Positions 10,726-23,400 of a stretch of 64,000 bases of DNA are shown here, piece after piece. Each line of letters opens with the position of its first letter. Positions within the stretch are counted from its first letter, which is position 1. Source of the DNA: Coniella vitis (Eukaryota; Ascomycota; Sordariomycetes; Diaporthales; Schizoparmaceae); NCBI GenBank assembly GCA_011317545.1, contig WUJK01000005.1, forward strand, positions 1,550,001 through 1,614,000, written 5' to 3'. A program made the translations under genes and the position numbers. The notes under the pieces are model-generated. The model was not told the DNA's origin. It did no database searches and was given only the letters and a program-made list of their open reading frames with translations.

Positions 10726-13700
10726 GATGAAGCGATACAAGAGATTTTTGAGGCTGGCGAGGGAGTTTCCTACTGATAAAAGTCAAGTCCCTTTCTGGCA
10801 AAGGGAGTGGAGAATTGAAAAACAAATAACAACAGTCTGATTATTTGGGTGAACGAGTTGACAGTCCCCTCTCAATATCGCGGGAATTATCAAGAGCGAC
10901 AACTGCTGTAGAAGATATGAATTTATATACCTGCGTTATTACATGATGACTGCATTTTACCGCTTGAGTCATCGCTGCTACAGAAACTGCTCCGACGGCT
11001 TCCAGCCCGCAGATACCCAGCCCAGTGAAGCGACCAATTCTTTCATTTCTTCTTGTCTTATCATTAACAGTTGCCGACTAAGAATATAGCCAAGCCAGAC
11101 GGTCGAAATCCCGGCTATTACGAGGCCAAGTGAAGTAAGAACAAAGCCAACAACTGAGGTGGCTATTCTGATTTGATGAACTTCTGCTGCAACAAGATTC
11201 AGTGCACATACCATGCATAGGATTCGCTGGCTTGGCGCTCATGATGACACCTGCTTGGTTTCTCTCCTGTTGTTTATGTAATAAGTCAATAGCTAACGGT
11301 GACCTGCCACGGCCCACCATTTGGATACTCGTATATTCCTCTTCTGTGGTATTAAGGAGTAGGCTAACCCACGTAAAGTAAATAGGAGCGGTGAATGGAC
11401 GCGGTTAAGGATGCACCTCGGTTTTATAGTGGAATTAATTACCCTTGGTGTCTGATGGGGGCGGGGGGGAACAATGAGCCCAATCATTGTGCATTCATCG
11501 ACTCTCCGACTCTCGTTGTCTGTATTTTCTTATCTTGTATATAGGCCAGCTTCACCCTCGATTTCCATATATAAATATGTATATACAATATCGCCAAGAC
11601 CGTTGGCGTTCACAATAATTGAGCCTCCACGTTGTAGGATATTGACACTAGGATGGTGCGAGGATATCTGGGGCTGTCCTGTTCTTCCCTTCTAGAGATT
11701 CTGTGCCCTATACTCGTCGGCTGGCAGTACATTAAGCTTTAAATCTTCATATATTGCATGGTTTACCTTTATGACACGATGGTAAGACCTGTAGAGGAGA
11801 ACTTTCCCTACTCATTGAGGCATACCCTCTTTGCTGTGCGGAGAACATCAACTACCCAAGCAGATGAAGACTGTAGCCAACAAGTTTGCAGAATCTTCTC
11901 GGCCTCAACTCAACAGGCTGGTTCATCACTTGATTCAACGTCGACTGGATGGCTAGCTCGTTGAGTCGTATCGCAAGCGTAGAAGAGGCTCATTATATTT
12001 GGCTATGCTTGATGTACGTTGTGATTCTATGTTTTCTTCTAAAGTATGTAGAAACTCAGAGCGAGATCTGCAGCCATCAGCACCCTTGTGGACATTACCA
12101 TTGTATCATCAGCTTGCACCTCAAAGCCACGTCGCTCGGCCTACGAGATACAAACCAACATCTCGGGACGTCTCAGACCCCCGACCAAGAGCTACTGCAG
12201 TAACACTTCAGCACGTATGGCATCCGAATCCTCATCGAAAGGTCGGTGGGTGCTTTTGAAGAAGAGCAGAATTTGTCTTTCATCGTTATGATATGAGCCC
12301 TCTACCACACAACCAAAAGTCGAGGGCCGCGGACCCGCAGATGTCCTCTCTCTTCGACATATACGTAGCATCCCTCAACTACCGCGGAATTGCTACTGCA
12401 AATGCGACATCGCAAGCCTACCAATCCTACGAGTGCATCCAACATTAAAAAAAAAAAAAAAAAAGTATATGTGCCCTCTTTCTACAACAAAAGCTCTATT
12501 TCCAGCTCTCCCTTTCCTGGTCTTGCCACAGAGTAAAGTTCCTGGCGCTATACCACTCCCTGCCGCACGAAAATACCATCCGGGGCTCTTACGGCGTGGG
12601 CGTGCTCGTCGCCATCTGGTCCAAAGCAGTGGACACATTCACGTCGCCCTGGTTTGAGGCCCGGCCAAAAGGTAATCGCATAGCATGGTTCCGCGGGGGA
12701 CAGGACAACAACTACAATGCCCTGCATCCCCCCCCCCAAAAAAAGGAACATTAGCCAAGGTCTAGGGCCAGGGCCTCAATGGCATATTGTGCCGTCAAGA
12801 CGTCTTTTGACCACTCGTGCCTCGTCCCATTGCCCGAGTACATGTCCTTTGAGGAGACCTGCCATAGCCATATTAACCTGCTTTGGATTGAGTGACGGCC
12901 GTGGAACGCGCTCTTTGGGCATGTCTCGAAGAGAGTCAAAGAAGGGGAATTGGGTGCTGGTTCCGGGTACTGGCGGTAGTAGCATTGCAAGTATCGTCTT
13001 TCCCAAGTTGGATAAGCCTGAGTGCCATATCAAGAAATGACTGACAAGACGAGAACAACAGCTTGTCGTGACAGCTGGAGTGACTGTCATGACCAACCAG
13101 CAGCACAGACGGTAGAGCAGCGGAAATGTGCGCACTCGGCGCCCAGCAAGTCCATCAGCTGCAAGACACACGAGCAGTGGGGTGAGGTCGCGAAGTCTTT
13201 GACGCTGTGGCATCTGGCTACTTGCCGTGGAACGCGCCAAACGTTCTTGGATATAAACGCATTCATGGGGGAAAAGAAGGTGAAACCAGCGCTCGGTGAT
13301 CTTGTCTATGGTTCGGAGGAGGCGTATGAAAGATGATAATGATGGGAGCACTTCTCAATGGTTGTCACCAGAATGGAGTAGTTGCACGTAGAAGAGAAGA
13401 TGTATAGGAGCTTGGAGCTTCCACCAGGAAGGGTGTGCCTGTCGACTGAGATGTGGTCACAAGTATATATCAACGAAAACGCAACAAGTTATCGATGCAA
13501 GATAACCAAAGATAGAAGCCTTCGTCATTCCCTGGTCACAGTGAGATGATGTGGTGGCAGACCAGTGCCCTCGAATGAACCACTGAACTTGGTGCTTGCT
13601 AGACACGTTAAAGCGATTCTTCAACTATCGGGCAAAATACTGAGCCAAGGGAGAATGGTTTGCAAGTAGACGGTATGAATAACCCCATCAATTTCTCGAA

Positions 13701-14447
13701 TGCTCGCAAACAAGATTTGAGTTCGTCCGAAATGCGGTGTCGTTGTTGGTTGCATCAGGATGGGGGGGTAACTGACCAATAGACTTACACGGTTTGTCAT
13801 TCCGAATTACCGTGCCAGCCTTGATAAGGCTCGCACGGCTTTGATCAACACTGCCCACCAAGTCGAGGCCATGTATCGGGAATCGGAATCTTGAACAGTG
13901 GTAATACCTGACAATGGAAGCGTAGTCTGAAGAAAATTGGATTAGTTTGGGCGCTCAATGTCGTCTGCTGGTTGTTATCCCTGAACGCCAAGTTCACCAA
14001 GTAGACCTGAAAAAGCAGAATCAAGGCACTATGTCACGACTGTGCGTGCTTCTATGTCCAGAATTGGCGAGGTAAGATGTTTCTCGGTATTGAAACTGAT
14101 CTGAATAGCTGATGTATTTAAAATCCAAGCGTACGGCTTCCGATGCTTCGTCGTGAGTACTGGCTATACTTACTATAGAGTGCTGCGAGGGCAACATTCA
14201 CTGTCAAACGCATAGCCAAGAAGAGGCAGCCAGCTGCTGATCGCTGATGTCGCAACAAGAATCAATAACTGCGAAGTAATGTGGAAAGCAGTAAAGGTAC
14301 TTATGTCTTGACAAATATTGGTATCCATCGGATAGGTTGAGTATGCTGATGTTCTGTTGTTCTTCGCTAGAAAATGTCTAGAATCTTTCTGAAGATGGGA
14401 ATCTCTTCTATTGGGGCCCGGAATATTAATGCGTAAATTTGGTCGAA
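10726..14447. other. Gene-poor stretch of 3.7 kb
   Basis: No gene is supported with confidence. A small membrane-type frame lies at 10978-11214 (separate entry). On the minus strand between about 13351 and 12400 several adjacent frames carry protein-like pieces that cannot be joined by introns. One holds GLSNLGKTILAMLLPPVPG and another DGIFVRQGVV, so a decayed gene is possible but unidentified. The rest, especially 13.4-14.4 kb, is AT-rich and featureless. Confidence 0.5.
10978..11214 (-). CDS. Possible small single-span membrane protein, unidentified
   Basis: Open frame of 78 codons from an ATG at 11214. About residues 18-45 are strongly hydrophobic (IATSVVGFVLTSLGLVIAG onwards to WLGYIL), followed by a polar, partly charged tail ending KPSEQFL. 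No family is recognised. The position, about 250 nt upstream of the acetyltransferase gene on the same strand, gives no functional hint. It could be chance or a fragment of a larger broken gene. Confidence 0.2.
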   Translation of the reverse strand: MVCALNLVAAEVHQIRIATSVVGFVLTSLGLVIAGISTVWLGYILSRQLLMIRQEEMKELVASLGWVSAGWKPSEQFL

Positions 14448-15260
14448 TCAGTTTGGTTTAACATCTGGTGGAAGCTGCTCCTCTGCGCCAGGCGGCAACT
14501 CTTTATCCGGCAATCCAACACCCAACTCTACGACCTCGTCAAAGCTGAGCCCCAAGCCTCCTGCGCCTTTCGTCAAGTCCGATTGCTTGAGTCTGAACGG
14601 CTCCTCTTCGGCAACACCTGCTCTGTCCTCAAAGTCGTAGATGCGGTAGTCTGCATTGAAGTAGTGATCTCCCGTAACAGCTTGCCTCATGAAGCCCGAG
14701 TGCGAAACCACGACAATCACCCGTTCCGACCGGTGGTATAGCTCCTCGAGATTGGACTGCGCGCGCGCAAGGAGGTTCGCCTTCACGTATTTGTACTGGG
14801 CACCCGCGGTAGAGACCTTATCCGGGAAGACAGGGTCGACATGGCTAAAGTCGATTTGCGGGAACTGCTTGGCCACAACGGGAATGGGCGATCCTGTATC
14901 GCAGGGTTTGGCCGAGTTCTCTTGCCAGCCTGCATGTGCCTGGATGGGAATCCCCTTTTCAATGAGCCAGCCCAGAGAAAGCACAGCTGTTTCGCAGGTA
15001 CGGTACATGGCGCTGCAAATGATCAAGCCAATATTGGACTGGAGATCATGGGGCAGCTTTTCCTGCAAAGCTTTGCTCAGTTCTGCACACTGCGCGCGGC
15101 CCAACTCTGAGAGCGGCGGATCTTTGATAGTATAGTCTTATTCGTGATGGTCAGAAACATAATCTTGACTTGAAGGACACAGGCATATAAAACCAGACGG
15201 ACCTTGGTCGACATTGTGCAAAGCCTGAGCGTGGCGGATGAGGATCAGTGTTGGAGGCAT
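14448..15260 (-). CDS. Histidine phosphatase (phosphoglycerate-mutase-like) superfamily protein
   Basis: Two exons are inferred: 15260-15203 and 15136-14448 (248 aa). The split codon joins ..HNVDQ to DYTIKDPPLSELG, the usual fungal sequence at this point. The superfamily forms a phosphohistidine intermediate. The catalytic N-terminal His is in LIRHAQALHN (RH at residues 9-10) and the second His is in VVVSHSGFM (about residue 165). The CSAMYRTCETA segment is the conserved helix of fungal members. Such proteins act on small phosphate esters or phosphoproteins; the substrate is unknown. The gene is divergent from the CTNNBL1 gene with 374 nt between starts. The C-terminus ends in a Pro/Glu-rich tail (LPPGAEEQLPPDVKPN). 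Confidence 0.9.
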
Positions 15261-15634
15261 TTCGAGCTCCAAGCACAGATGCAGAAATAGATCTCGAGAT
15301 TCTGAAACGACTTGTACAGTCACGGAGAGTTAAAATGACGACCTTGATCATTCAATTGAGCAAGTAATAGATTGTGTATTAGACGTGCGCGAGTCGGAGC
15401 TGTTGTTGCTAGACGGGGTGAAGTGCTCAGTTTATAGTCTGGGAGGGTACTTGGGTACTTACTATGACAGGGGCCAAGTACAGTGTCATAATGGCACTGT
15501 TTGGACTGTCTGTACTTCAACTTGCACAACTTCGGGCAGGCACCCAAAGCTCTTGACGCCAATGAACTGCAGGAACAATTGCTGCTGATCACCAACTACA
15601 CAAATCGCAGGCTGTTGTTGCTCCTCTTCCCGCC
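15261..15634. promoter_or_regulatory. Divergent promoter region, histidine phosphatase / CTNNBL1
   Basis: 374 nt between two start codons facing away from each other, so it must hold both promoters and leaders. Short repeats of a TACTTGGGTACTTACTATG type occur near 15448-15466. No defined factor site is assigned. Confidence 0.5.
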
Positions 15635-17551
15635 ATGACGAGTGTTGACGAGTTGTTCAAAGTGAGCTTTATTGACCAGTCCTTCTCATTCGAGACGGTG
15701 CCACTGACTTTTGAATGTCCCTAGAAGTCAGGCTTGCCTAGCAAACGCAAGCTGGAACCGTTGCGCAATCCAGGTGAGTTGTGGCATTCTGCTTCTTCAC
15801 TTCCGGCCTGGCTCTTCTGCACCCAATGCTGACATATCCCACCAGATGAAGTTTACAAGTCCGCCAAGTTCTCCGATAGCTCCTCACGCCACGCCGCTCA
15901 GGTAGACGATGCCCCAGACAACGATGACCTCGAGGCCGGGCCCGCCCTTCCTCCCGATGGCGACGATGACGACGGAGACTACGGCCCCTCCATGCCCCCC
16001 GAGGACGATGCAGACGATGAAGAGGGCCGCTTCTTTGGAGGCGGCGTGACTGCCCAAGAATCGCGCGCGCTAGACTACATCAACGAAGCCGACGGCAACG
16101 ACACCTTCACCGAGGAGAAGATCGACTTTTCGTGGTTAAAGAAGACGGCGCTGAAGTTCGAGCAGCGCATCAACAAGAATGCGACGCAACGTGCCAAGTA
16201 TGAGTCAGACCCGGCCAAGTTCATCCAAAGTGAAGCGGACCTCGATGCGGACATCAAGACGTTGAGTATCCTCGGCGAACACCCTGAACTATACCCACAA
16301 CTCGTCGAGCTTGGCACCGTGGGAAGCCTTGTTGGACTCCTAGCACATGAGAACACAGATATTGCAATAGGCGCCATTGAGATCATTGGCGAGTTAACGG
16401 ACGAGGATGTTGCGGCCGAGGAAGAGCAATGGGACGCACTGGTCAATGCACTACTTGAAGCCGATGTCATTGGACTTTTGGTGAGCAACTTGCAACGACT
16501 GAACGAGGACGGAGAGGACGAAGCAGATCGAGAGGGCGTATACAAAGCACTTGCAGTTGTGGAAAACCTCTGCTCAAATGCTGCAACGGCGGACAAGATC
16601 GGTGCCGAAGAGGGCCTGTTGAAATGGCTGCTCCAAAGGATACAGAAGAAGGAGCGCCCCATTACACAAAACAAGCAATATGCTGCGGAGATTCTCGCAA
16701 TCATGGTTCAAACTTCGGTTGCCAATAGAAGGAAGCTGGCATCTTTGGACGCAGTGGACATCATGCTACAGCTCGTCGCATCCTATCGGAAGCTGGACCC
16801 CGACAAGGGCCAAGAGGAAGAGTACATGGAAAACTTGTTCGAGGCGCTGACGAGTATTGTGGATGAGCCAGAGGGCAAGACAAAGTTCATCGAGGCCGAG
16901 GGTATGGAATTATGCCTCATAATGCTGAAGGAAGGCAAGCGCAGCAGACCGGCTGCTTTGCGACTCATCGACCATGCAGTGGGCGGAGCATCCGGTGCAG
17001 AAGTATGCCAGAAGCTTGTGGACGCTGGCGGCTTGAAGACAATCTTCACAATGTTCATGAAGAAACACTCGGACAATCAGGCAACCGAGCACCTGGTGAG
17101 CATCTTCTCTTGGATGCTTCGCCTCCTGCCTGGTGAATCACCTGAACGAGTCCGGCTCCTGGCCAAGTTTGTCGAGAAAGACTACGAAAAGGCCGACAGG
17201 CTGGTAAAGCTGCGGCGGGATGTCGCCGCACGATTGCGGCTTATTGACGAGCAATTGGAGAGTGAAAAGTCGCAGTACACAAAAGATGGAGATCTGGAAG
17301 ATGAGCGCTTTCTGCGCCGACTTGATGCAGGCTTGTTCACACTGCAAACGGTCGATGTCGTCCTTGCTTGGCTGATTGCTGAGGATAGCGGCGCCCAAAA
17401 CAAGATTCAAGCTTTATTGGCGGACAAGGATGAGACATTTCAAGTCCTCAAGGACTCGCTACAGGAACGTCTTGACGCCATTGATGACAAGGATTCTCAG
17501 GATGGCAAGGATAGCGCAGACATGCTGACCACATTGATGGAGTTCCTGTAA
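15635..17551 (+). CDS. CTNNBL1: Beta-catenin-like protein 1 (CTNNBL1) homologue
   Basis: Three exons: 15635-15661, 15725-15773 and 15846-17551 (593 aa). The spliced N-terminus reads MTSVDELFK-KSGLPSKRKLEPLRNP-DEVYKSAKF, with an Lys/Arg cluster like the CTNNBL1 nuclear localisation signal. An Asp/Glu-rich segment follows. The body is an all-helical armadillo/HEAT array (for example IAIGAIEIIGELTDEDV, AVVENLCSNA, RLIDHAVGGASGAEVCQKLVDAGGLKTIF). The length is close to the human protein (563 aa). CTNNBL1 associates with the Prp19-CDC5L spliceosome complex in animals; the fungal role is presumably pre-mRNA splicing. The first exon codes for only nine residues. The gene is divergent from the phosphatase and convergent with the V-ATPase G gene 232 nt away. 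Confidence 0.95.
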
Positions 17552-17783
17552 TTTCATGATACCACTATAGTAACGGAAAGAAAAAATGCATTTGGATGAG
17601 ACCATGGAAATATCACATCGCTCCCCATAAATTCTACAATTGCGCCAGTTTGTTGGTATTTCTTCGAACTCTCTTCAAGAGCACAGCCGCATCAACACAC
17701 AACAAGTCGCCCCTCCTCCCCCTTCTCGTGTATATGCGTGTACTTCAACAGAATCCGGTCGCTGCAAATGGAAACGCAGTACA

Positions 17784-18575
17784 TTATGCCGCAGTTGGAG
17801 GCACGGGCTTGACGTCAAACACAGCGCTCAGCAGATCATTAATGACCTGCTCCTGGTTCTTCTCGCCTGACTGCTTAATCTCCTTGATCTTTTCCTCGGC
17901 CTCCTTATTTGCCTCCTCTTCTGCCTTCTTGTTCCCTTGTGAGTGCTGATGACAGGGAAAGGGGACTCAGTTAGTACACTTTGGCCCATACCGGCGGTCG
18001 AGGATGGGAGTATGGGATGAGCAGAGCGAATCGTCCGTACCTCGGCTTCGAACTTCTTGTACTCCTCTTCTTTCTCTGCCTTGTATCGCTCTATCTCTTT
18101 CTTGGCCTCGTCACGGGCCTCCTTAACACGCTTCGTACGGTCTAGCTCGCCATCGTCAGCACGGGTTGGTTCGAGGTCTATATTTTCATATATATGATGT
18201 TGTCGTCGACATCGTCATCGTCGTAATAGTCATCATATAACAAGAATGGGTTGCGGGGTGCTTCGTACATTCTCGTGCTATGTTTGGTAAAGTCATCTTG
18301 TCAGCTATCTTTCTGTCCTGCCTGCGTCATGGCAACCTTGGGGCGCGTTTGTATATCGGTAGCCGGAACGAACCCTTCTGGACAATCTTGGAGGCATCTT
18401 TCTCCGCCTGTTTGCCTTGTAAGCCAGGGCCCTTTCTGCTGTCAACGAGTCACCGATGATCTGTCGTACCTCCAAGAGGGTCTGGATGCCCGCTGAGTTC
18501 TGGGCGGACTGTCGTTTTCGTGTGTCAGCTACCGAAATCGAGGCGAGGGGTTATTTATGAATTTCTGCGCACCAT
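17784..18575 (-). CDS. vma10: V-type proton ATPase subunit G (six exons, 9-nt micro-exon)
   Basis: Exons: 18575-18573 (ATG only), 18508-18470, 18407-18374, 18277-18269, 18141-18041 and 17945-17784, giving 115 aa, the normal length for this subunit. Joined, the protein reads M-SAQNSAGIQTLLE-AEKDASKIVQK-ARE-YRTKRVKEARDEAKKEIERY.., then EAEHSQGNKKAEEE.. ending VFDVKPVPPTAA. This is the canonical subunit G: a long charged helix that, with subunit E, forms the peripheral stalk of the vacuolar proton pump. Without the micro-exon the conserved AREYRTKR becomes DRTKR. Branch-point-like GCTGAC or TACTAAC precedes the acceptors of introns 1, 3, 4 and 5. The gene is convergent with CTNNBL1 and divergent from PET117. 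Confidence 0.92.
18269..18277 (-). other. 9-nt micro-exon of the V-ATPase G gene
   Basis: On the minus strand the nine bases CACGAGAAT lie between an ATAG acceptor and a GTACGA donor. With one base from the exon before and two from the exon after they encode Ala-Arg-Glu-Tyr, the residues expected in subunit G. A GCTGAC branch-point match lies about 24 nt before the acceptor. Confidence 0.85.
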
Positions 18576-19126
18576 GTTGAGAAGTGCTAGCGCGGGTTAC
18601 TTTGCGGGTAAAAGAGGACAGAAAGGCTAGAAATCCGCGGTCTCGTGGTGAAGTGTTGAAACTGTTGTTGCGATCGGTTTGCTGGAAGCTGATGGATGGA
18701 GAGGCGGGCGGCCGATACAGCGGCACTATTACGACAGCCACTAGGATGGGGAGCGAGCTCCAGCGGGAAGCTTACTGTACCATAGTATGTACTAAGTACA
18801 TAGCATACACAAGTGGGACAGGGGTGGCCTGCAGCAGCGGATGCATGAACAGCCACGGCCAAAAAAAGGGTATCTGCCTGCCGGCCCTTGCTGCTTGCCA
18901 TCAGCAAACCGGTGACGATGTTTTGCTTGTGAACATGGGGGAAATAATCCAAGCGGCCCCCCCCCCCCCAAATCAGTCATTGGGTTGCGCCCAGAGTTCG
19001 TCAGTGTCTTCTTACTGAACCCGCCCACTTTGATGCTTGTTCTGCAAACTTGGTTGCTTGTTTTGTATCACTTGACAACTGTTTATTGCCCACATTTGGG
19101 GAGGCACCTCGTTTCCCTGCAAAAAA
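18576..19126. promoter_or_regulatory. Divergent promoter region, V-ATPase G / PET117
   Basis: 551 nt between the two start codons. It contains a C run at 18958-18968 and an imperfect palindromic stretch around 18782-18808 (CATAGTATGTACTAAGTACATAGCATA) related to the dispersed TACATAGTA motif. Confidence 0.5.
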
Positions 19127-19478
19127 ATGGCCTCGCGCGGCTCCAAGATTGCCCTCGCGAGCACGTCGCTCTTTGCCGTGTCGACGATCATCTTCGTGCA
19201 TTTCCAGCAGCAGGCCGAGAAAGCGGTATGTCTGGAGTGGGGAGGGAATGCTTTCGGCTGCAGGCCCCGAATGTATTGTTCAATGCTAACTTGGTATTTT
19301 TTTGTAATCTCTTTTCCAGGCAATGCACCAGGGTGTAGTCCGCGACATGGAACAACAGCGCATCAAGCGCGAACGCCAGCTCGACTTCGAATTGCAGAAA
19401 CAGCTTGAAGCCGAATACAAGCAAGAGCAGACTGTACGATCTACCACCGACGCCGCCGCAGAAGGGGACAAGAGATAA
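19127..19478 (+). CDS. PET117: Cytochrome c oxidase assembly factor PET117
   Basis: Two exons: 19127-19225 and 19320-19478 (85 aa). The first exon encodes MASRGSKIALASTSLFAVST.. with one hydrophobic span (about residues 8-26). The second begins AMHQGVVRDMEQQRIKRERQ, the hallmark PET117 segment, and ends in a charged helix. PET117 is a small mitochondrial inner-membrane protein needed for complex IV assembly and linked to heme a synthesis. The exon junction falls exactly at the conserved KA-AMH site. The C-terminal tail (STTDAAAEGDKR) is not conserved. Confidence 0.9.
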
Positions 19479-20483
19479 AAATGGCATGAAAGAATGATCA
19501 AGCATCAAACCGGGTCTTTATCTTTGAGCAGACCTTTCCTCCTTGCCAAGGAGGGCTGATGGGACACGAAATCCTGAGAAACTATGGGCATACCCATTGC
19601 AAAGTGAGAAGGCCCTCCAGGAGACTTTCCACTTGTTCGATTGAAGCGCTCAACCTGCGCACTTGATCCCGGGCGACAAAGAAGGCCAGTCCGCCAGAGC
19701 AGAGCAGAGCTAGCCGTGATGAAGGGACACCTGTGACGGTCGCATTCTCGGCCGAGACGCAAAAGTGCGCAGCGTGCTCAAATAGGACTGATTATCCAGT
19801 TCTACCTTGTCAGAAGACGTTTCGAGATACAGCTTGGTTGAGTCGATTTCAGTAGCTGGTTGCCATCATGAAGAGACGAAAAGAGGATGGCGGCCCTAGC
19901 GAAGATTTCAGAAGTTTGCGCAAGTCGAGCGAATGTCCAGTCATCTTCATAGGCAGTGGTCGATAAGCAGACAAGCGCAACCATATTATGATACCTCACC
20001 TCCATTAACAACAAATTTGATCTTGATCTTTTCTGTCAAGTACTAGCGTTTGATAATGGACCTATGATGTCTGATCCTATATACTACGCCAGGTGATATC
20101 TGCCAGCATCCGTGTCTTTTTATGACTCCCATATCGGCCTTAACGCCCTGAACGAACTGTACTGCATCATTCTCATCGACCCCGTCGGCGTTTTGTAATT
20201 GATTCTTCAAGATGGGCAGATAATCATTGAATGGGTATGCCAATTTACTGGGGCTGAACTGTAGATGCGTGTTTCTTTCTGTCTCCCATAAATAGTAGTA
20301 GAACTTTGCCTCCCACATAAGGCAATAGCAACCCCAACGCCAAAATCCATGCATGTCATCTCTTTCGCCTTTGTTGCATCTTCTTTACACCACGACGCCT
20401 ACTTTCTGGCGACGTAATGCAACGTGGAGAAGTTCACCCACTTGAGGGAACAGACAACAAGAGCCTACCAACAGAACGGAAGA
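19479..20483. other. Intergenic gap between convergent genes
   Basis: About 1 kb between the PET117 and RPB2 stop codons. It should hold both 3' ends. A minus-strand frame at 20354-20043 is open for 103 codons but resembles nothing known and is probably untranslated sequence. Confidence 0.55.
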
Positions 20484-23400
20484 TCATCTGATAGAAACTC
20501 CCGAGCGGTCAGTGAACATGCGGGAAGCAATGTTCATGGCTGCAAGCTCCTGGAAGAGTAGCTTGGCGGCGTAGGGAATGTAGACCTGTGCAATCTTGGT
20601 CTTGTTCTTGCAAGGTCGGCACTCGAACGTTTGCTTGGTGAGGTTCCTACAGAATCTTGTGTGTTAGATCAACAGAACGACCAAGGTCGGGACAGAAGTC
20701 AGACTTACGCAATAGGCGTCATAAGTCCGCAAATTTCACAAATATGGACTCTGAACGCATCCGAAACTTCAAACAGACGCTCCTTGAGGAAGGCTGCTGC
20801 ACCGTGCGCAATCATACAATCACGCTCCATTTCTCCGAAACGTAAACCACCGTCTCTGGCACGACCTTCGACTGGCTGACGCGTCATGATTTGGACTGGA
20901 CCACGGGCACGAGCGTGGATCTTGTCATCCACCATGTGACGAAGACGTTGATAGTACGTAGGACCAAAGAACACCTGCGCCCGAAGTTTGCGACCAGTGT
21001 GGCCATTGTACATGACTTCAAAACCGCGCGATTGGTATCCATGCTGGCGAAGGAGATCAGAGATCGAGTCAACAGTGACCTCGGTGAATGGGGTTGCATC
21101 GCCCTCCATGCCCTTCAACGTCGCCAGTTTGGACATCAGACACTCGATCAAGTGTGCAATTGTCATACGCGATGGAATGGCGTGCGGGTTGATGATGATA
21201 TCTGGGGTGATTCCTTCTCTGGTAAAAGGCATATCTTCTTGCCGGTAGGTAACACCAATGGTACCCTTTTGACCGTGACGAGAAGCAAACTTGTCACCAA
21301 TTTGGGGAATCTTGGTAGTGCGGACTCGCACTTTGACGTATCGGAGGCCATCCTGATTAGTCGTTACGATGACGGAATCGATGATACCGCTTTCCGTGCT
21401 TCGCAAGGGTGTCGATGCATCTCTCTTCACGTGCTGCTCCGTTCGTTGGCCGAGTTCCTGGTTGTCGGCGTTGATCGGCGAAGTCTTGCCAATGATGATA
21501 TCCTCACCAGAAACACGGACTCCAGGAGCGATAATACCGTCGTCATCAAGCTTGTCATATGTGCCTTGCTTGAGTCGTAGAGTATCACTCCTAAATGGTT
21601 TCTCAAACGACTCGACAACGTTGATGCCCACGCGCTTCTCCGAGTCCGTGTACGAACGGAAGAAGAGACTGCGGAATAAGCCACGATCAATGCTGCTTTG
21701 GTTCATAATGACGGAATCTTCCTGGTTGTATCCAGAGTAGCAAGCAATGGCGACGATGGCGTTTTGACCAGCCGGAAGCTCTCGGAACTTCAAGAACTCC
21801 ATGGAACGAGTCGTAGCCAGTGGCTTCTGAGGGTAATAGAGGATGTTCGCCATTGTGTCCATGCGGCGCGAGTAGTTGGTAAGGAAGAAGCCCATGGCTT
21901 GCTTACCCATGGCTGATTGGTAAGTATTACGAGGTGACTAGACATGTGGTTAGCTGAAATTCGAAGTCGTGTCAGAAGAAACATGGACGCACCTGGTTGT
22001 GGTCTGGGAAGGGAATAATGCTAGCGCAAATACCCAGGAGCATGGCCGGATGAATCTCACAATGCGTGTACATGTGAATATCCGGGTTGATTCTGGTCTT
22101 GACACGAGCATTCAAGCTCCTACCATCATCCTCGGGCTCTTCGTCCTTGGCGTCCTTGCCACGCGCTTTGCGCTGACGGAAGTCCTCGAGATCCTCTGGA
22201 CTCATGCAGATCATGGCGGTTTCCTCTTCCTCAGCATCCAGGTACTCGATGACACCGCTGTTCTGCAATCCGTCCCAGCCAAAATACTCATCGTCCTCCT
22301 TCTTCCGGGAGTACTTGGCATCATCTTCTAAGCGTTTGATGTGTTCTTTTGTAAGTGCTAGAGTTCCCTCCTCGGCCCCTGTTTCCGGGTTGTCGGCAGT
22401 GTTGACGACGAACAAAGGTCGCATCACACGACCAGCGTCGGAAAAGATCTTGAATTCACGGTCGCGGATGTCTCTCACAAGGGATACTTCGTGAGAGATG
22501 ATGCAGCGGCGTCGAAGCTCTTGCACCAGACTGACCAGGTGGGCGGGTTCGTTGTGAACACCCACCCACGTGCCGTTGATGAAGATTTTGGTGGCGTCGG
22601 GGCTGGTACCTGGCTCGTATTCTTCCAAAACCTCCATGTTTCGCTGCACCATAAAGTCTTTGATGGGCTCTGCCGGTGAACCGACACTGACGTAGCACAT
22701 GAGAGACAAATTCTTGACGAGACCACAAGCCTGGCCCTCGGGCGTTTCAGCAGGACAGACCAGACCCCAGTGAGTGTTGTGCAGTTGGCGTGGCTTGGCC
22801 AATTTACCGTCACGTCCAATGGGAGTGTTTGTGCGCCGCAAGTGAGAGAGGGTCGAGGCAAATGTGTATCGGTTCAACACCTGGGAGACACCAGCGGTGG
22901 AGCTCATGGCCTTCTTCTGCTCTCCCCAGTTACCCGTTGCGAGCGAGTACTTGAGACCGTTTGTGAGGGTAGAGTGACGGATGCCCAGGGCAAGATCAAA
23001 GTGTTTGCCCTCACTGACGCATCGCTTCATGTACGCCATCATGTCACCCGTCAGCTTCTTGACAATGTTACGGAACAGCTTTGCCAAGAGCGGTCCAGCC
23101 AGGTCGAGTCGCTTCTTGCCGAAATGATCACGGTCGTCAGTGTCGCGACGACCAAGGGCACACTGCAGCAATTTGTGCGTCATGTAACCGAGGAAATAGG
23201 CCTTTCGAGTCTCACAACCTTCTGTCTGCGCGATGTGAGGCAGCAGCTCCTTTTGCAAAATTTCCTTTGCGTTCTTCATACGCTGGATCTTGGAAATGGT
23301 GTGCCCAGCATTACTACGTTTCGCAATGTAGTCCAGTGCGACTTCTCGCTCCTGGATAGCGAATGCCTCCTCAATGCAGGGCCGCAACATCTCCATCATC

